12,154 nucleotides of DNA from DATARH01 sp046724035 (GTDB lineage Bacteria; Pseudomonadota; Alphaproteobacteria; ATCC43930; CGMCC-115725). The stretch spans positions 1 through 12,154 of the forward strand of contig JBKOVT010000337.1 of NCBI GenBank assembly GCA_046724035.1, in the 5' to 3' direction. Under the pieces are notes generated by a model that had not been told where the DNA came from, searched no databases, and worked only from the letters and a program-made list of their open reading frames with translations. Shown one piece after another: positions 5,284 to 12,154 of this stretch. Position numbers and translations under genes: made by a program. Positions within the stretch are counted from its first letter, which is position 1, and each line of letters opens with the position of its first letter.

Positions 5284-6276
5284 ATGATCGACCCGTTCGG
5301 ACGCACGATCACCTATCTGCGCGTATCGGTCACCGACCGGTGTGATTTCCGCTGTGTTTATTGCATGGCGGAAGAGATGACCTTTCTGCCCAAAAAGGAG
5401 CTCCTGACCCTCGAGGAGCTCGACCGGGTGTGCAGCGCCTTCATCCGGCTCGGGGTCAAGAAACTGCGCCTCACGGGCGGCGAGCCGCTGGTGCGCCGCG
5501 ACATCATGACCCTGTTCCGCGCCCTCGGCCGGCATATTCGCGAGGGCTCGCTCGAGGAATTGACGCTCACCACCAACGGCAGCCAACTCGCGCGGTATGC
5601 GGATGAGCTGCGCCAGTGCGGCGTGCGCCGGGTCAATGTCTCGGTCGATACGCTCGATCCCGCCAAATTCACCGAGATCACCCGGCGCGGCCGACTCGAC
5701 CAGGTGCTGGAAGGCCTTGCGGCGGCGAAGGAAGCCGGGCTCGCCGTCAAGATCAACACGGTCGCGCTGCGCGGCGTCAACGAGGACGAACTGGACGAGC
5801 TTGTCGCGTGGTGCGGCGCAGAAGGGTTCGATCTCGTCATCATCGAGGTGATGCCGATGGGCGACATCGGCGGCGAGAACCGGCTCGACCAATATCTGCC
5901 ATTATCGCTCGTGCGCTCCCGGCTGCAGCGCCGCTGGACGCTCGACGAAAGCGACTATCGCACCGGCGGCCCGGCGCGTTACGTGACGGTGCGCGAGACC
6001 GGAAGGCGGCTCGGCTTCATCACGCCGCTGACGCATAATTTCTGCGAGAGCTGCAACCGCGTCCGCCTGACCTGCACCGGCACGCTTTATATGTGCCTGG
6101 GCCAAGAGGACGCGGCGGATCTGCGCACGCCCTTGCGGCAGTCGGAGAGCGACGAGACGCTCGAAGCCGCGATCCGCGAAGCGATCGCGCGCAAGCCCAA
6201 GGGCCACGATTTCATCATCGACCGACGCCACAACCGCCCCGCTATCGCCCGCCATATGAGCGTGACCGGCGGGTGA
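5284..6276 (+). CDS. moaA: GTP 3',8-cyclase MoaA
   Basis: A 330-aa radical SAM enzyme for the first step of molybdenum cofactor synthesis: rearranges GTP to (8S)-3',8-cyclo-7,8-dihydro-GTP, which MoaC then converts to cPMP. N-terminal [4Fe-4S] motif CDFRCVYC (Cys20, Cys24, Cys27); SAM-binding LRLTGGEPLVRRD (about residues 61-73); NVSVDTLDP; and VKINTVALRGVNEDE. The C-terminal second cluster motif is FCESCNRVRLTCTGTLYMC, with the arginine pair between its cysteines. It ends in ...MSVTGG, retaining the C-terminal GG that inserts into the active site. Full family length. ATG 5284 has GAGGCAGG upstream and a good -10 at 5255-5260. Overlaps nadK by GTGA. moaB, moaC, moaD, moaE and moeA are not in the window. 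Confidence 0.97.
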   Translation: MIDPFGRTITYLRVSVTDRCDFRCVYCMAEEMTFLPKKELLTLEELDRVCSAFIRLGVKKLRLTGGEPLVRRDIMTLFRALGRHIREGSLEELTLTTNGSQLARYADELRQCGVRRVNVSVDTLDPAKFTEITRRGRLDQVLEGLAAAKEAGLAVKINTVALRGVNEDELDELVAWCGAEGFDLVIIEVMPMGDIGGENRLDQYLPLSLVRSRLQRRWTLDESDYRTGGPARYVTVRETGRRLGFITPLTHNFCESCNRVRLTCTGTLYMCLGQEDAADLRTPLRQSESDETLEAAIREAIARKPKGHDFIIDRRHNRPAIARHMSVTGG

Positions 6277-7061
6277 CCGCCGCGTCCAAAAGCCGGGGGG
6301 CGCCGCGGATCGCTTTCGTGGCCTCCGAGGCGGAGGCGGCGCAGCAGGCGCTTCACGAACTGCGGCAGCGTTACGGCACGATCCCTCCCGAAGAGGCCAG
6401 CATCGTCGTGCCGCTCGGTGGCGACGGGTTCATGCTCGAAACACTGCACCGTTTTGTAAAACAGCGCGTACCGATCTTTGGCATGCATCGCGGCAGTGTC
6501 GGGTTTCTGATGAATTCCTATCGCGTCGAGGAGCTGCCGGAACGCATCGCCGCGGCGCAACCTGTCGAGCTGCATCCGCTGGAAATGGCGGCAAGGCGCG
6601 AGGACGGCACCACCGGACAAGCGATCGCCTTTAACGAGGTGTCATTGCTGCGCGAGAGCCGGCAAGCCGCCAAGTTGCGCGTCAGCGTCGACGACATCGT
6701 CCGGCTCGATGAATTGATGGCCGACGGCATCCTGCTCTGCACGCCTGTCGGCAGCACCGCCTACAATCTGTCGGCGCATGGGCCAATCATCCCGCTCGGC
6801 GCCGGCGTCTTGGGCCTGACGCCGATCAGTGCTTTCCGGCCGCGGCGCTGGCGCGGCGCGCTCCTACCGCATGGCGCGCGGGTCAAATTGGAGGCGCTCG
6901 AAACCGACAAGCGCCCGGTCAGCGCGGTCGCTGATTTCACCGAAGTGCGCGATGTCGTCGCGGTCGAGATCCACGAGAACCGCGATATCTCGATGACGCT
7001 GCTCTTCGATCACGAAGCGAACCTCGAAGAACGTGTCCTCAAGGAACAGTTCCTGAGCTGA
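6273..7061 (+). CDS. nadK: NAD kinase
   Basis: A 262-aa ATP-dependent NAD kinase that makes NADP+ from NAD+ in the cytoplasm. Seen: the catalytic GGDG motif (residues 49-52, Asp51) in VPLGGDGFMLETLH; FGMHRGSVGFLMN (69-81); the NE pair (Asn121-Glu122) in AFNEVSLLR; and DGILLCTPVGSTAYNLSAHGP (about 151-171), followed by PLGAGVLGLTPISAF. The FMLETLH and RGSVGFLMN forms are those of the short alphaproteobacterial NadK. The start is GTG 6273, overlapping the moaA stop as GTGA and suggesting translational coupling; no strong separate Shine-Dalgarno is visible. Any functional link to Moco synthesis is unclear. Followed by a hairpin. Confidence 0.94.
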   Translation: MTAASKSRGAPRIAFVASEAEAAQQALHELRQRYGTIPPEEASIVVPLGGDGFMLETLHRFVKQRVPIFGMHRGSVGFLMNSYRVEELPERIAAAQPVELHPLEMAARREDGTTGQAIAFNEVSLLRESRQAAKLRVSVDDIVRLDELMADGILLCTPVGSTAYNLSAHGPIIPLGAGVLGLTPISAFRPRRWRGALLPHGARVKLEALETDKRPVSAVADFTEVRDVVAVEIHENRDISMTLLFDHEANLEERVLKEQFLS

Positions 7062-7074
7062 GCGGCAAACAAAG

Positions 7075-7096
7075 CATCCCGGCATACGCCGGGATG
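7075..7096. terminator. Perfect hairpin between convergent genes, probable bidirectional terminator
   Basis: CATCCCGGC (7075-7083) pairs perfectly with GCCGGGATG (7088-7096) around the loop ATAC. It lies 13 bp after the nadK stop and just past the stop of the convergent PNPOx-like gene. There is no long T-run on either side, so it is not a textbook intrinsic terminator. CATCCCGG-type palindromes are also common dispersed intergenic repeats in alphaproteobacteria. Confidence 0.65.
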
Positions 7097-7104
7097 ACGA
7101 TTGC

Positions 7105-7542
7105 TTACTCGAGCTTCAGCGGCTCGCCATCGAGATCCTCGGCGCGCTCGATCTCGATCAAGACCGCGTAACCCGCTTTGTTCGGGTCGCGATCCTTCTC
7201 CGGCTGCACGAGGCGGCGCCACACCTCCTCGTAGACCGGGCCCGATTTGTAGATCTTGGCCTTTCCGTAAAACCGCGCGATGCCGCCCTTCGGCAGAACG
7301 CCCTCTTCGCGCAGTTGCGGTTTGCGGAAATACACCGTGAGCGGCGTCCCATCCTTCATGTTGGCGCTGGTCGAGCCCTTGCCGCGCTCCCACAGCGCGA
7401 TGTGCTCGTCATCGAACACCATCGTGCCTCCGCGCGGCGTCACCTGCGCATAGCCGCTGGGCAATACCGAACCCAGGAGGCACACATTGGCCGGAAAGGC
7501 GGTGTCGATATGCGGCTGCAGCGTCTTCGGAATCTTTGCCAT
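7105..7542 (-). CDS. Pyridoxamine 5'-phosphate oxidase-like (split-barrel FMN-binding) protein
   Basis: A 145-aa small cytoplasmic protein of the PNPOx-like flavin-reductase split-barrel family. Visible family features: an N-terminal helix ending in ...HIDTAFPANVCLLGSVLP; the strand pair GYAQVTPRGGTMVFDDEHIALWERGKG; TPLTVYFRKPQ; GIARFYGKAKIYKSGPVYEEVWRRL; and a C-terminal KAGYAVLIEIERAEDLDGEPL. These proteins bind FMN or related cofactors; substrate and reaction are unknown for this subgroup, and it should not be called PdxH. ATG 7542 is preceded by AGGGAGA 5 nt away, so the longer in-frame upstream start is rejected. It lies 28 bp downstream of the N-formylglutamate amidohydrolase-like gene and is probably co-transcribed with it. 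Confidence 0.85.
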   Translation of the reverse strand: MAKIPKTLQPHIDTAFPANVCLLGSVLPSGYAQVTPRGGTMVFDDEHIALWERGKGSTSANMKDGTPLTVYFRKPQLREEGVLPKGGIARFYGKAKIYKSGPVYEEVWRRLVQPEKDRDPNKAGYAVLIEIERAEDLDGEPLKLE

Positions 7543-7570
7543 GTTCGTCTCCCTTTTTGTGCCGCGAACC

Positions 7571-8488
7571 TTACAGGCGCGAGCGGACAAAGTCGCCGAT
7601 TGCCTGCACGAGATGCGTCAGATCGGCACGCAGCCGGTCGAAGCCCGGCAGGCGGTGCAATGTGCGCTGGTCCATGTAGAGCGAACGGTCGACTTCGATC
7701 TGGAGGCTGTGGCGGTTCTCGCCCGGACGGCCCTGCCGGCGCACGATCTCGACGCCTTTGTAGCCCTCGTTAACGCGCACGTCATAGCCGAGCCCGCGCA
7801 GAAAGCTCGCGACGAAGGCGGTGAATTCCGGCGCGCAAGTCGTGCCGTCGCGGTCGCCGAGCACAAAGTCGCCATGCTCGTCGCGCGGGCTGCCATTCGA
7901 CGGCATCGAATGACAATTGATGTGCCAAACCGCACCGAATTCGGCATGCAGCCGATCGCAGGTCTCGTTCAGGACCTGATGGTAAGGGGCGTGGTAGCGC
8001 TCGATACGCGCGAGAACGTCATCGGGGCTGAGCTTGCGGTCATAGATCGGGACGCCGGGCCGAGCGTGCCGGCGCACCAGGCCGACGCGGGTGACCGGGC
8101 GGGGCTTGAACGACGGCGGAAGCGGGCCGGCCAGCATGCCCGGATCGAGATCGTCCGGCGCGCGGTTGGGGTCGAGATAGCTGCGCGGGAACAAGGCGCC
8201 GATCAAGGTCGCGCCAAGTGCCGGCGCCACCTCGTAGAGCTCGTCGACATAGGCGTCCTCCGCGCGGCGCAGCACCGGCAAGGGGCAGCAAAAACCGAAA
8301 TCGTCGGGGTAAATCGAACCGCTATGCGGCGAATCCAGTACCAGCGGCAGTCGCTGATGCGCCGGGTCCCGCCGCCACAGCACGCCCGGTATCTCGAAAC
8401 CCTTTCCGTTGCTCCTCAGCATCTCTGGTCCGGCCACGGCAGACGGACGCGGCGGCCGTTCGCGCCATGCAGCCATGGCGCGCATCAT
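7571..8488 (-). CDS. N-formylglutamate amidohydrolase family protein
   Basis: A 305-aa protein of the N-formylglutamate amidohydrolase family, whose characterised members release formate from N-formylglutamate at the end of one histidine-degradation route. Seen: LPLVLDSPHSGSIYPDDF with His55; RRAEDAYVDELYE; LFPRSYLDPNRAPDDLDPGML; GVPIYDRKLS; AVWHINCHSMPS with a second conserved His; DFVLGDRDGTTCAPEF; and the C-terminal YKGVEIVRRQGRPGENRHSLQIEV, whose His and Glu are probable metal or catalytic residues. No hut genes are adjacent, so the physiological substrate is uncertain. The start is ambiguous: ATG 8488 or 8485 gives the longest form without a clear Shine-Dalgarno, while ATG 8422 (MLRSNGKGFE) is 22 residues shorter and sits just before the conserved core. 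Confidence 0.88.
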   Translation of the reverse strand: MMRAMAAWRERPPRPSAVAGPEMLRSNGKGFEIPGVLWRRDPAHQRLPLVLDSPHSGSIYPDDFGFCCPLPVLRRAEDAYVDELYEVAPALGATLIGALFPRSYLDPNRAPDDLDPGMLAGPLPPSFKPRPVTRVGLVRRHARPGVPIYDRKLSPDDVLARIERYHAPYHQVLNETCDRLHAEFGAVWHINCHSMPSNGSPRDEHGDFVLGDRDGTTCAPEFTAFVASFLRGLGYDVRVNEGYKGVEIVRRQGRPGENRHSLQIEVDRSLYMDQRTLHRLPGFDRLRADLTHLVQAIGDFVRSRL

Positions 8489-8573
8489 CGCCGCGATGGT
8501 TTTTCATCGCATAGCCACGCGGCCGAGAAAAGGGAGAAGCGTCTGACGATGCGCGCCGCAGCGCGGATACGTG

Positions 8574-10067
8574 CTACCGCTGAACGGCAGCGACGACGCG
8601 CGCGAGCCCAAGGAATTTCTCGGGGTCCTGCGGCTCGCCGTTGACCAGCACCTCGTAATGCACATGTGGGCCGGTCGCGCGGCCGGTGCTGCCGAGGAAG
8701 CCGATCTGGCTATGGCCCGCGATGCGCTGCCCGACCGACACGGTCTGGCGGTGCAGATGGGCGTAGCGGGTCGAGATGCCGTTGCCGTGGTCGATCTCGA
8801 CGACCTTGCCGTAATCGTCGCGATACCCGGAATAGGTCACGACGCCGGCCGCGGTCGCGTAGACCGGGGTCATGTAGGGCGCCCGCAGATCGACACCGGT
8901 GTGATAGGCCGCATGACCGTTGATCGGATCGCCGCGCACGCCGAACGGGCTGCCAAGCTCGTAACTCTCGAGCGGCGCCGTTACCGGCAGCGTTTTGATC
9001 AAATTACGCAAGGCCGCGGCTTTTTCGGGGCTCATTGTCGGGGCGGCGTTGCCGGCGGGCGGCGCGATAAACGGGCCGCCCAAGCCGCGCTCGACCCCGA
9101 GCTGCGCAAACATGTGTTTCACATCCACCCCGGTGGAGGCGAGCACCCGCTCAATCTGCGCGAAGGCGCCGCGATCGACCGCGGCAACCGCGGGTGCGGC
9201 GGGCGCCGGGGCAGCAGCTGTCCGGGGCGCTTCGGCCGCCGGCGCGCTGGGCATGACGACCGCAACCTGGCGGGGCTGTTCGGCGGCGGGCGCCGAATGC
9301 AGGACCGGCGGAGGCGCGGCAGCCACCGCGACTGGAGCTGGAGCAGGCGCCGGCGCTGCTTCGGCAACAGGCCGTGGCGGCTGGCGAGTCTGCAACAGCG
9401 ACAATTTCTGTTCGAGTTCGTTGACGCGTCCGCGCAGATGGTCGCGTTCGGCGGCAGCCTTGTCGCGCTCGGCAGTCACCTGCTGAAGCTTTTTGTCGAG
9501 GCCGCTCTCCGCCTGCGATTGCTTGGTCCGCCCATCGGCAAACTCCGCCGCCTCTTTGCTGAGCCGGGCGACGAGCGTGGCCCGCTGCGCATCCGCCAGA
9601 TGCAGATCGCGCTGGGCCTGCTCCAAGGCGCGGGTCAGTTGCCCGACGCGATCGGACTTGCCTTGGTCAGATGCGGCTGCCTGGCGCTTTGCCTCATCGT
9701 TCACGATCTCGATGCGCGCCTGCGTTTGCGCCAGCTCGTTGCGCATCCGATCGAGAGCTGTCTGCAGATCGGCATTCGCGCGCTCGGCGCGCTCGGCGGC
9801 TGTCCGCTCGGCAACGGCGAGGTGCTTGAATTTCAGATATCCGACGCCGCAATAGGTACCGATCCCGAGCAGGGCCGCGATAGAGGCGGATGCCAAGATC
9901 TGCTGCGGTCGGGCCGACACGGTCGCGACGGCGTTCCGGCCCAGAATGAGCCCGCTGCTCGCGGCCGAATTGAGCAAAGCGCTCGACGCGTCAATCACCC
10001 GTTTTGTGATCGCGCGAAATGATCGATTCGAGAGAGGCTCGCCTCCCCAGCGCAGCAGATCGCTCAC
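8574..10067 (-). CDS. Membrane-anchored M23 (LytM) zinc peptidase with coiled coil
   Basis: A 497-aa envelope protein. The short cytoplasmic N-terminus has one hydrophobic helix at about 57-78 (ILASASIAALLGIGTYCGVG), followed by a periplasmic coiled coil (about 84-215, rich in A, E, Q and R). A Pro/Ala linker (about 220-290) precedes the C-terminal peptidase. The LytM zinc motifs are intact: HTGVD (His389, Asp393), YAHLH (His437, His439) and HVHYE (His468, His470). It ends ...EPQDPEKFLGL. M23 enzymes cut peptide cross-links in peptidoglycan during growth or division; without the usual zinc-ligand losses it should be active and not an EnvC-type activator. GTG 10067 has GGGGG 6 nt upstream. 85 bp before the amidohydrolase gene. 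Its 484-bp upstream gap contains a candidate CtrA box. Confidence 0.9.
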   Translation of the reverse strand: MSDLLRWGGEPLSNRSFRAITKRVIDASSALLNSAASSGLILGRNAVATVSARPQQILASASIAALLGIGTYCGVGYLKFKHLAVAERTAAERAERANADLQTALDRMRNELAQTQARIEIVNDEAKRQAAASDQGKSDRVGQLTRALEQAQRDLHLADAQRATLVARLSKEAAEFADGRTKQSQAESGLDKKLQQVTAERDKAAAERDHLRGRVNELEQKLSLLQTRQPPRPVAEAAPAPAPAPVAVAAAPPPVLHSAPAAEQPRQVAVVMPSAPAAEAPRTAAAPAPAAPAVAAVDRGAFAQIERVLASTGVDVKHMFAQLGVERGLGGPFIAPPAGNAAPTMSPEKAAALRNLIKTLPVTAPLESYELGSPFGVRGDPINGHAAYHTGVDLRAPYMTPVYATAAGVVTYSGYRDDYGKVVEIDHGNGISTRYAHLHRQTVSVGQRIAGHSQIGFLGSTGRATGPHVHYEVLVNGEPQDPEKFLGLARVVAAVQR

Positions 10068-10339
10068 CCCGTTCCCCCGCAGTATCCGAGCCGCGATGTC
10101 CGACGGCGAGCGCCGAACCAGACGACAAGGTCCCCATACCCCGAGGCGCCGCCGCCGTTATGCTCTGAAGACCGGATCTTCGCCCGGTTCCCCACCCCGC
10201 ATGACCGGCGCGCGGCATCCCCCAAACGCACCGTCGACCCTAGCGGCTGGTTCCAGGGCGCGCAACAGAAAATGTCGTTCCGCGCAAACCTTTTGGCTAT
10301 AATTTCATTTAAGTGGAGAGCGCTAGACTATTAAATCGG

Positions 10340-10354
10340 TTAATCAGAAGTTAA
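10340..10354. promoter_or_regulatory. Candidate CtrA box (TTAA-N7-TTAA) upstream of the M23 peptidase gene
   Basis: TTAATCAGAAGTTAA is an exact TTAA-N7-TTAA match; read on the minus strand the second half is TTAACC, the preferred half-site. Further TTAAs at 10331-10334 and 10309-10312 flank it, the latter pair 22 bp apart. It is about 270 bp before the M23 GTG start, far for a promoter without a long leader, so the target could instead be an unrecognised transcript. Confidence 0.5.
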
Positions 10355-10498
10355 GTGCTCAACAGAAAAGACATGTAGACGAATAGAGATTGCCGGCTGC
10401 GGGGCCGATGTTGATTCGGGATCAAAACTGTATTGGGTGCACTGCAGCACCGGCTCTCGGTGATTGATCGATCCGCGAGGATGATCTAAGCGAGGGCG

Positions 10499-10534
10499 GC
10501 AAATCGGCAACAGGCCGCGTTGCAAATCGGCAAC
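10499..10534. repeat. 13-bp direct repeat, two copies
   Basis: GCAAATCGGCAAC occurs at 10499-10511 and 10522-10534, 23 bp apart, just past the stop of the ABC exporter gene. Two copies are visible; function unknown. Confidence 0.8.
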
Positions 10535-10551
10535 GCTCGACCCCGCCGCGA

Positions 10552-12154
10552 TCAGGCCGGGACCGGCTGCGGCCTCTCGGACCGCGCCTCCTGGGCGAAT
10601 TGGGTGCGGTAATAGTCCGAGAAGATACCCCCGAGGCGCAGCAATTCGGGCAACGTCCCCTGCTCGGCGATGATGCCGTCGCGCAACACCAAAATCCGGT
10701 CGCAGCGATTCACGGTCGAGAGGCGGTGCGCGATGATGAAGGTGGTGCGCCCTTGCATCAGCCGTTCGACGGCTTCCATGACGAGGGCTTCGGTCTCGAC
10801 ATCGAGGGCCGAGGTCGGCTCATCGAGAATCAGGATCGGCGCGTCGCGCAGCAGCGCCCGGGCGATCGTGATGCGCTGCTTCTCGCCCTCGGACAGGATG
10901 ACGCCGGCTTCGCCGAGTTGCGTCTGATACCCCTCAGGCATGCGGGCGATCGTGTCGTGGATCCGGGCGAGGCGAGCGGCCTCCTCGATAGCGGCGTGGT
11001 CGGCGCCCGGCCGGCCATAAGCGATGTTATCGGCCACCGACAGCGGGAATATCAGCGGCGGCTGCAAGACCATGCCGATCTGCCGGCGCAAGGATGGGAT
11101 CTGGTATTCGCGAATATCGACGCCGTCGATCGCCACGCGCCCGCTGGTCGGATCGAAGAATCGCGGCAGCAATCCGAGCATGGTCGATTTGCCGGCCCCG
11201 GTCTGGCCGACGATCGCCACCCGCATACCCGCCTCGACCGTCAGGTTGATCTCGTTGAGGACGGGCGTGTCGGGGCGATAGCGGAAACTGACATTGTCCC
11301 AGGCGATGGCGCCGCGCGCGCCCTGGGATGGGAACTGGCGCGAGCCGTTCTTCAGATCAGGCTCGGTGTCCAAGACCTCGAAGACACGGCTCGCGCCGAC
11401 CCGCGCGCCGGCAATGAGGCCCCAGCTCTGGGTGATCTTGTTGATCGGGTCGTAAAGCTGCGCGAGGTAAGAGACGAAGATGATCAGCTGCCCGAGAGAC
11501 AGCGTCCCCGACATGACGGCCCGCGCGCCGGCATAGACCACGATCGCCGTGCCGCCGGCAATGACGACGCTGACCGCGCCGGAATAGAGCGTCTGCCAAT
11601 TGTAGAGCCGCAATGTCGCCCGCAGGCTCTCGCGGCTGGCGCCCATAAAGCGGCGGTGCTCCTCCTCCTCCTTCGTGAAAGCCTGCACGACCTTGATCGC
11701 CGCGATGCCCCACTGCACGAGCGAATAGACCCGCGCGTCGGCGTCGCGCACCTCGGTCGCGACCTCGACGATCTTCCGGTTGAAGGCGGAGATCAGGCCA
11801 AACAGGATCGGCACGATGGTCAGCGCTAGCAGCGTCAGCAGCGGATCCATCGGGAACAGCACGATCAGCATGCCGGCGAGCAGAATGACCGCCGAGAGGA
11901 TCGGCAGCACGCCGTTCATGATCATCGTCTGAACCGCAAAGCTGTCGGCGGTGATGCGGTACATCAGATCGCCAACGCGCTGGCGGCTGTGATAGGCGAG
12001 CGACAGGCGCTGCAGATGCGCATAGAGGTCGCTGCGCAGGTCGTTGACCATGTTCTGGCCGACCCGGATCGTCGTGTAATTGTGCAAGAGCGTCAGCGCG
12101 CTGGCGCCCAGATTGACGATGACGAGGCCGATGCACGCGACCAGCAGCAGTAAC
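10552..12154 (-). CDS. MsbA-type ABC exporter (TMD-NBD fusion), N-terminus cut by window edge
   Basis: 533 residues are visible; some 60-90 N-terminal residues of a typical half-exporter lie beyond the right edge. The frame runs open from the edge, beginning inside a membrane helix (LLLLVACIGLVIVNLG), followed by the type IV exporter domain (VGDLMYRITADSFAVQTM and helices through about residue 300). The ATPase has Walker A GQTGAGKST, Q-loop MVLQPPLIF, signature LSEGEKQR, Walker B ILILDEPTSALD and H-loop IIAHRLSTV. It should dimerise in the inner membrane and export lipids, drugs or peptides; the substrate cannot be told from sequence. The signature departs from LSGGQ (LSEGE). It ends in a Pro/Arg-rich tail. 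A TTG-initiated frame at 12087 is only an internal segment. Confidence 0.92.
   Translation of the reverse strand, partial: LLLLVACIGLVIVNLGASALTLLHNYTTIRVGQNMVNDLRSDLYAHLQRLSLAYHSRQRVGDLMYRITADSFAVQTMIMNGVLPILSAVILLAGMLIVLFPMDPLLTLLALTIVPILFGLISAFNRKIVEVATEVRDADARVYSLVQWGIAAIKVVQAFTKEEEEHRRFMGASRESLRATLRLYNWQTLYSGAVSVVIAGGTAIVVYAGARAVMSGTLSLGQLIIFVSYLAQLYDPINKITQSWGLIAGARVGASRVFEVLDTEPDLKNGSRQFPSQGARGAIAWDNVSFRYRPDTPVLNEINLTVEAGMRVAIVGQTGAGKSTMLGLLPRFFDPTSGRVAIDGVDIREYQIPSLRRQIGMVLQPPLIFPLSVADNIAYGRPGADHAAIEEAARLARIHDTIARMPEGYQTQLGEAGVILSEGEKQRITIARALLRDAPILILDEPTSALDVETEALVMEAVERLMQGRTTFIIAHRLSTVNRCDRILVLRDGIIAEQGTLPELLRLGGIFSDYYRTQFAQEARSERPQPVPA

Larger units (their letters stand above)
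10068..10551. other. 484-bp intergenic gap, AT-richer centre, no convincing gene
   Basis: It lies between the start of the M23 gene and the stop of the ABC exporter, both minus strand. The centre, about 10260-10360, is distinctly AT-richer than the window. It holds TATAAT at 10298-10303 (plus) and TTAA at 10309, 10331, 10340 and 10351. Other items are a short dyad GAAGA/TCTTC (10167-10181), a GANTC motif (GATTC, 10413-10417), a dyad GGTGC/GCACC (10436-10451) and a 13-bp direct repeat (10499, 10522). The open frames here show no family features, codon pattern or RBS. I recognise no tRNA or known small-RNA core. Confidence 0.6.

Noticed and set aside
5128..5892. Upstream extension of the fdhD frame by about 255 codons
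   Set aside because: It is antisense to moaA and unlike any FdhD N-terminus; MKEFTVQ at 5127 gives the family length.
7487..8644. 385-codon plus-strand open frame
   Set aside because: Antisense to the N-formylglutamate amidohydrolase-like gene and spanning several gene boundaries; no recognisable domain.
8571..10022. 483-codon plus-strand open frame
   Set aside because: It is exactly antisense to the M23 peptidase, whose motifs and topology are clear. The translation is low-complexity Arg/Gly/Ala-rich with no family features; long antisense frames are expected from GC-biased third positions.
10340..10525. Possible 61-aa minus-strand gene in the long gap
   Set aside because: TTG start, no RBS, no family resemblance, and it runs through the TTAA cluster and the direct repeat; I treat the gap as non-coding.
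10600..11829. 409-codon plus-strand open frame
   Set aside because: Antisense to the ABC exporter, with all catalytic motifs on the other strand; a codon-bias shadow.

Overview
The window is GC-rich bacterial chromosome, roughly two-thirds G+C by eye, with dense coding and strong GC codon bias that produces many long antisense shadow frames. A canonical CtrA beside a ChpT-type phosphotransferase marks it as an alphaproteobacterium. The CtrA wording (LLVEDDAATS, GELDHKIKGLGFGADDFLTKPF) reminds me more of the Rhodospirillales branch than of Caulobacter or Rhizobium, but that is recollection of family sequences and not an alignment.

Layout. Positions 1-717 (minus) hold a stand-alone CheB-type methylesterase cut by the left edge. 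arfB (ribosome rescue, plus, 867-1286) is divergent from it. A 70-aa protein of unknown function (minus, 1305-1517) has a striking upstream element: three TTAA tetramers at exact 11-bp spacing, the CtrA-box pattern. A small FliJ-like coiled-coil protein (minus, 1646-2011) is divergent from ctrA (plus, 2230-2922). ctrA meets chpT (minus) tail to tail, with interlocked stop codons.

Positions 3596-7061 form a molybdenum-cofactor block. fdhD and mobA (minus, GTGA overlap) run toward chpT. moaA and nadK (plus, GTGA overlap) are divergent from them. MoaA starts Moco synthesis, MobA makes the guanine dinucleotide form, and FdhD sulfurates the cofactor for formate dehydrogenase, so a formate dehydrogenase is expected elsewhere in the genome. 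A perfect hairpin at 7075-7096 separates nadK from a convergent minus-strand group. That group is a membrane-anchored M23 peptidase, an N-formylglutamate amidohydrolase-family protein and a PNPOx-like flavin-binding protein.

An AT-richer 484-bp gap (10068-10551) without a convincing gene contains another TTAA-N7-TTAA box. It is followed by an MsbA-type ABC exporter (minus) cut by the right edge.

The theme I find most informative is the local cell-cycle circuit. The master regulator, the phosphotransferase that feeds it, candidate CtrA boxes (ctrA promoter, 70-aa gene, M23 upstream gap) and nearby GANTC methylation motifs all lie within one window. I see no defence system, CRISPR array, transposase, prophage, tRNA or rRNA. 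The genes are mostly recognisable housekeeping families. The novelty candidates are regulatory elements and the uncharacterised 70-aa gene.
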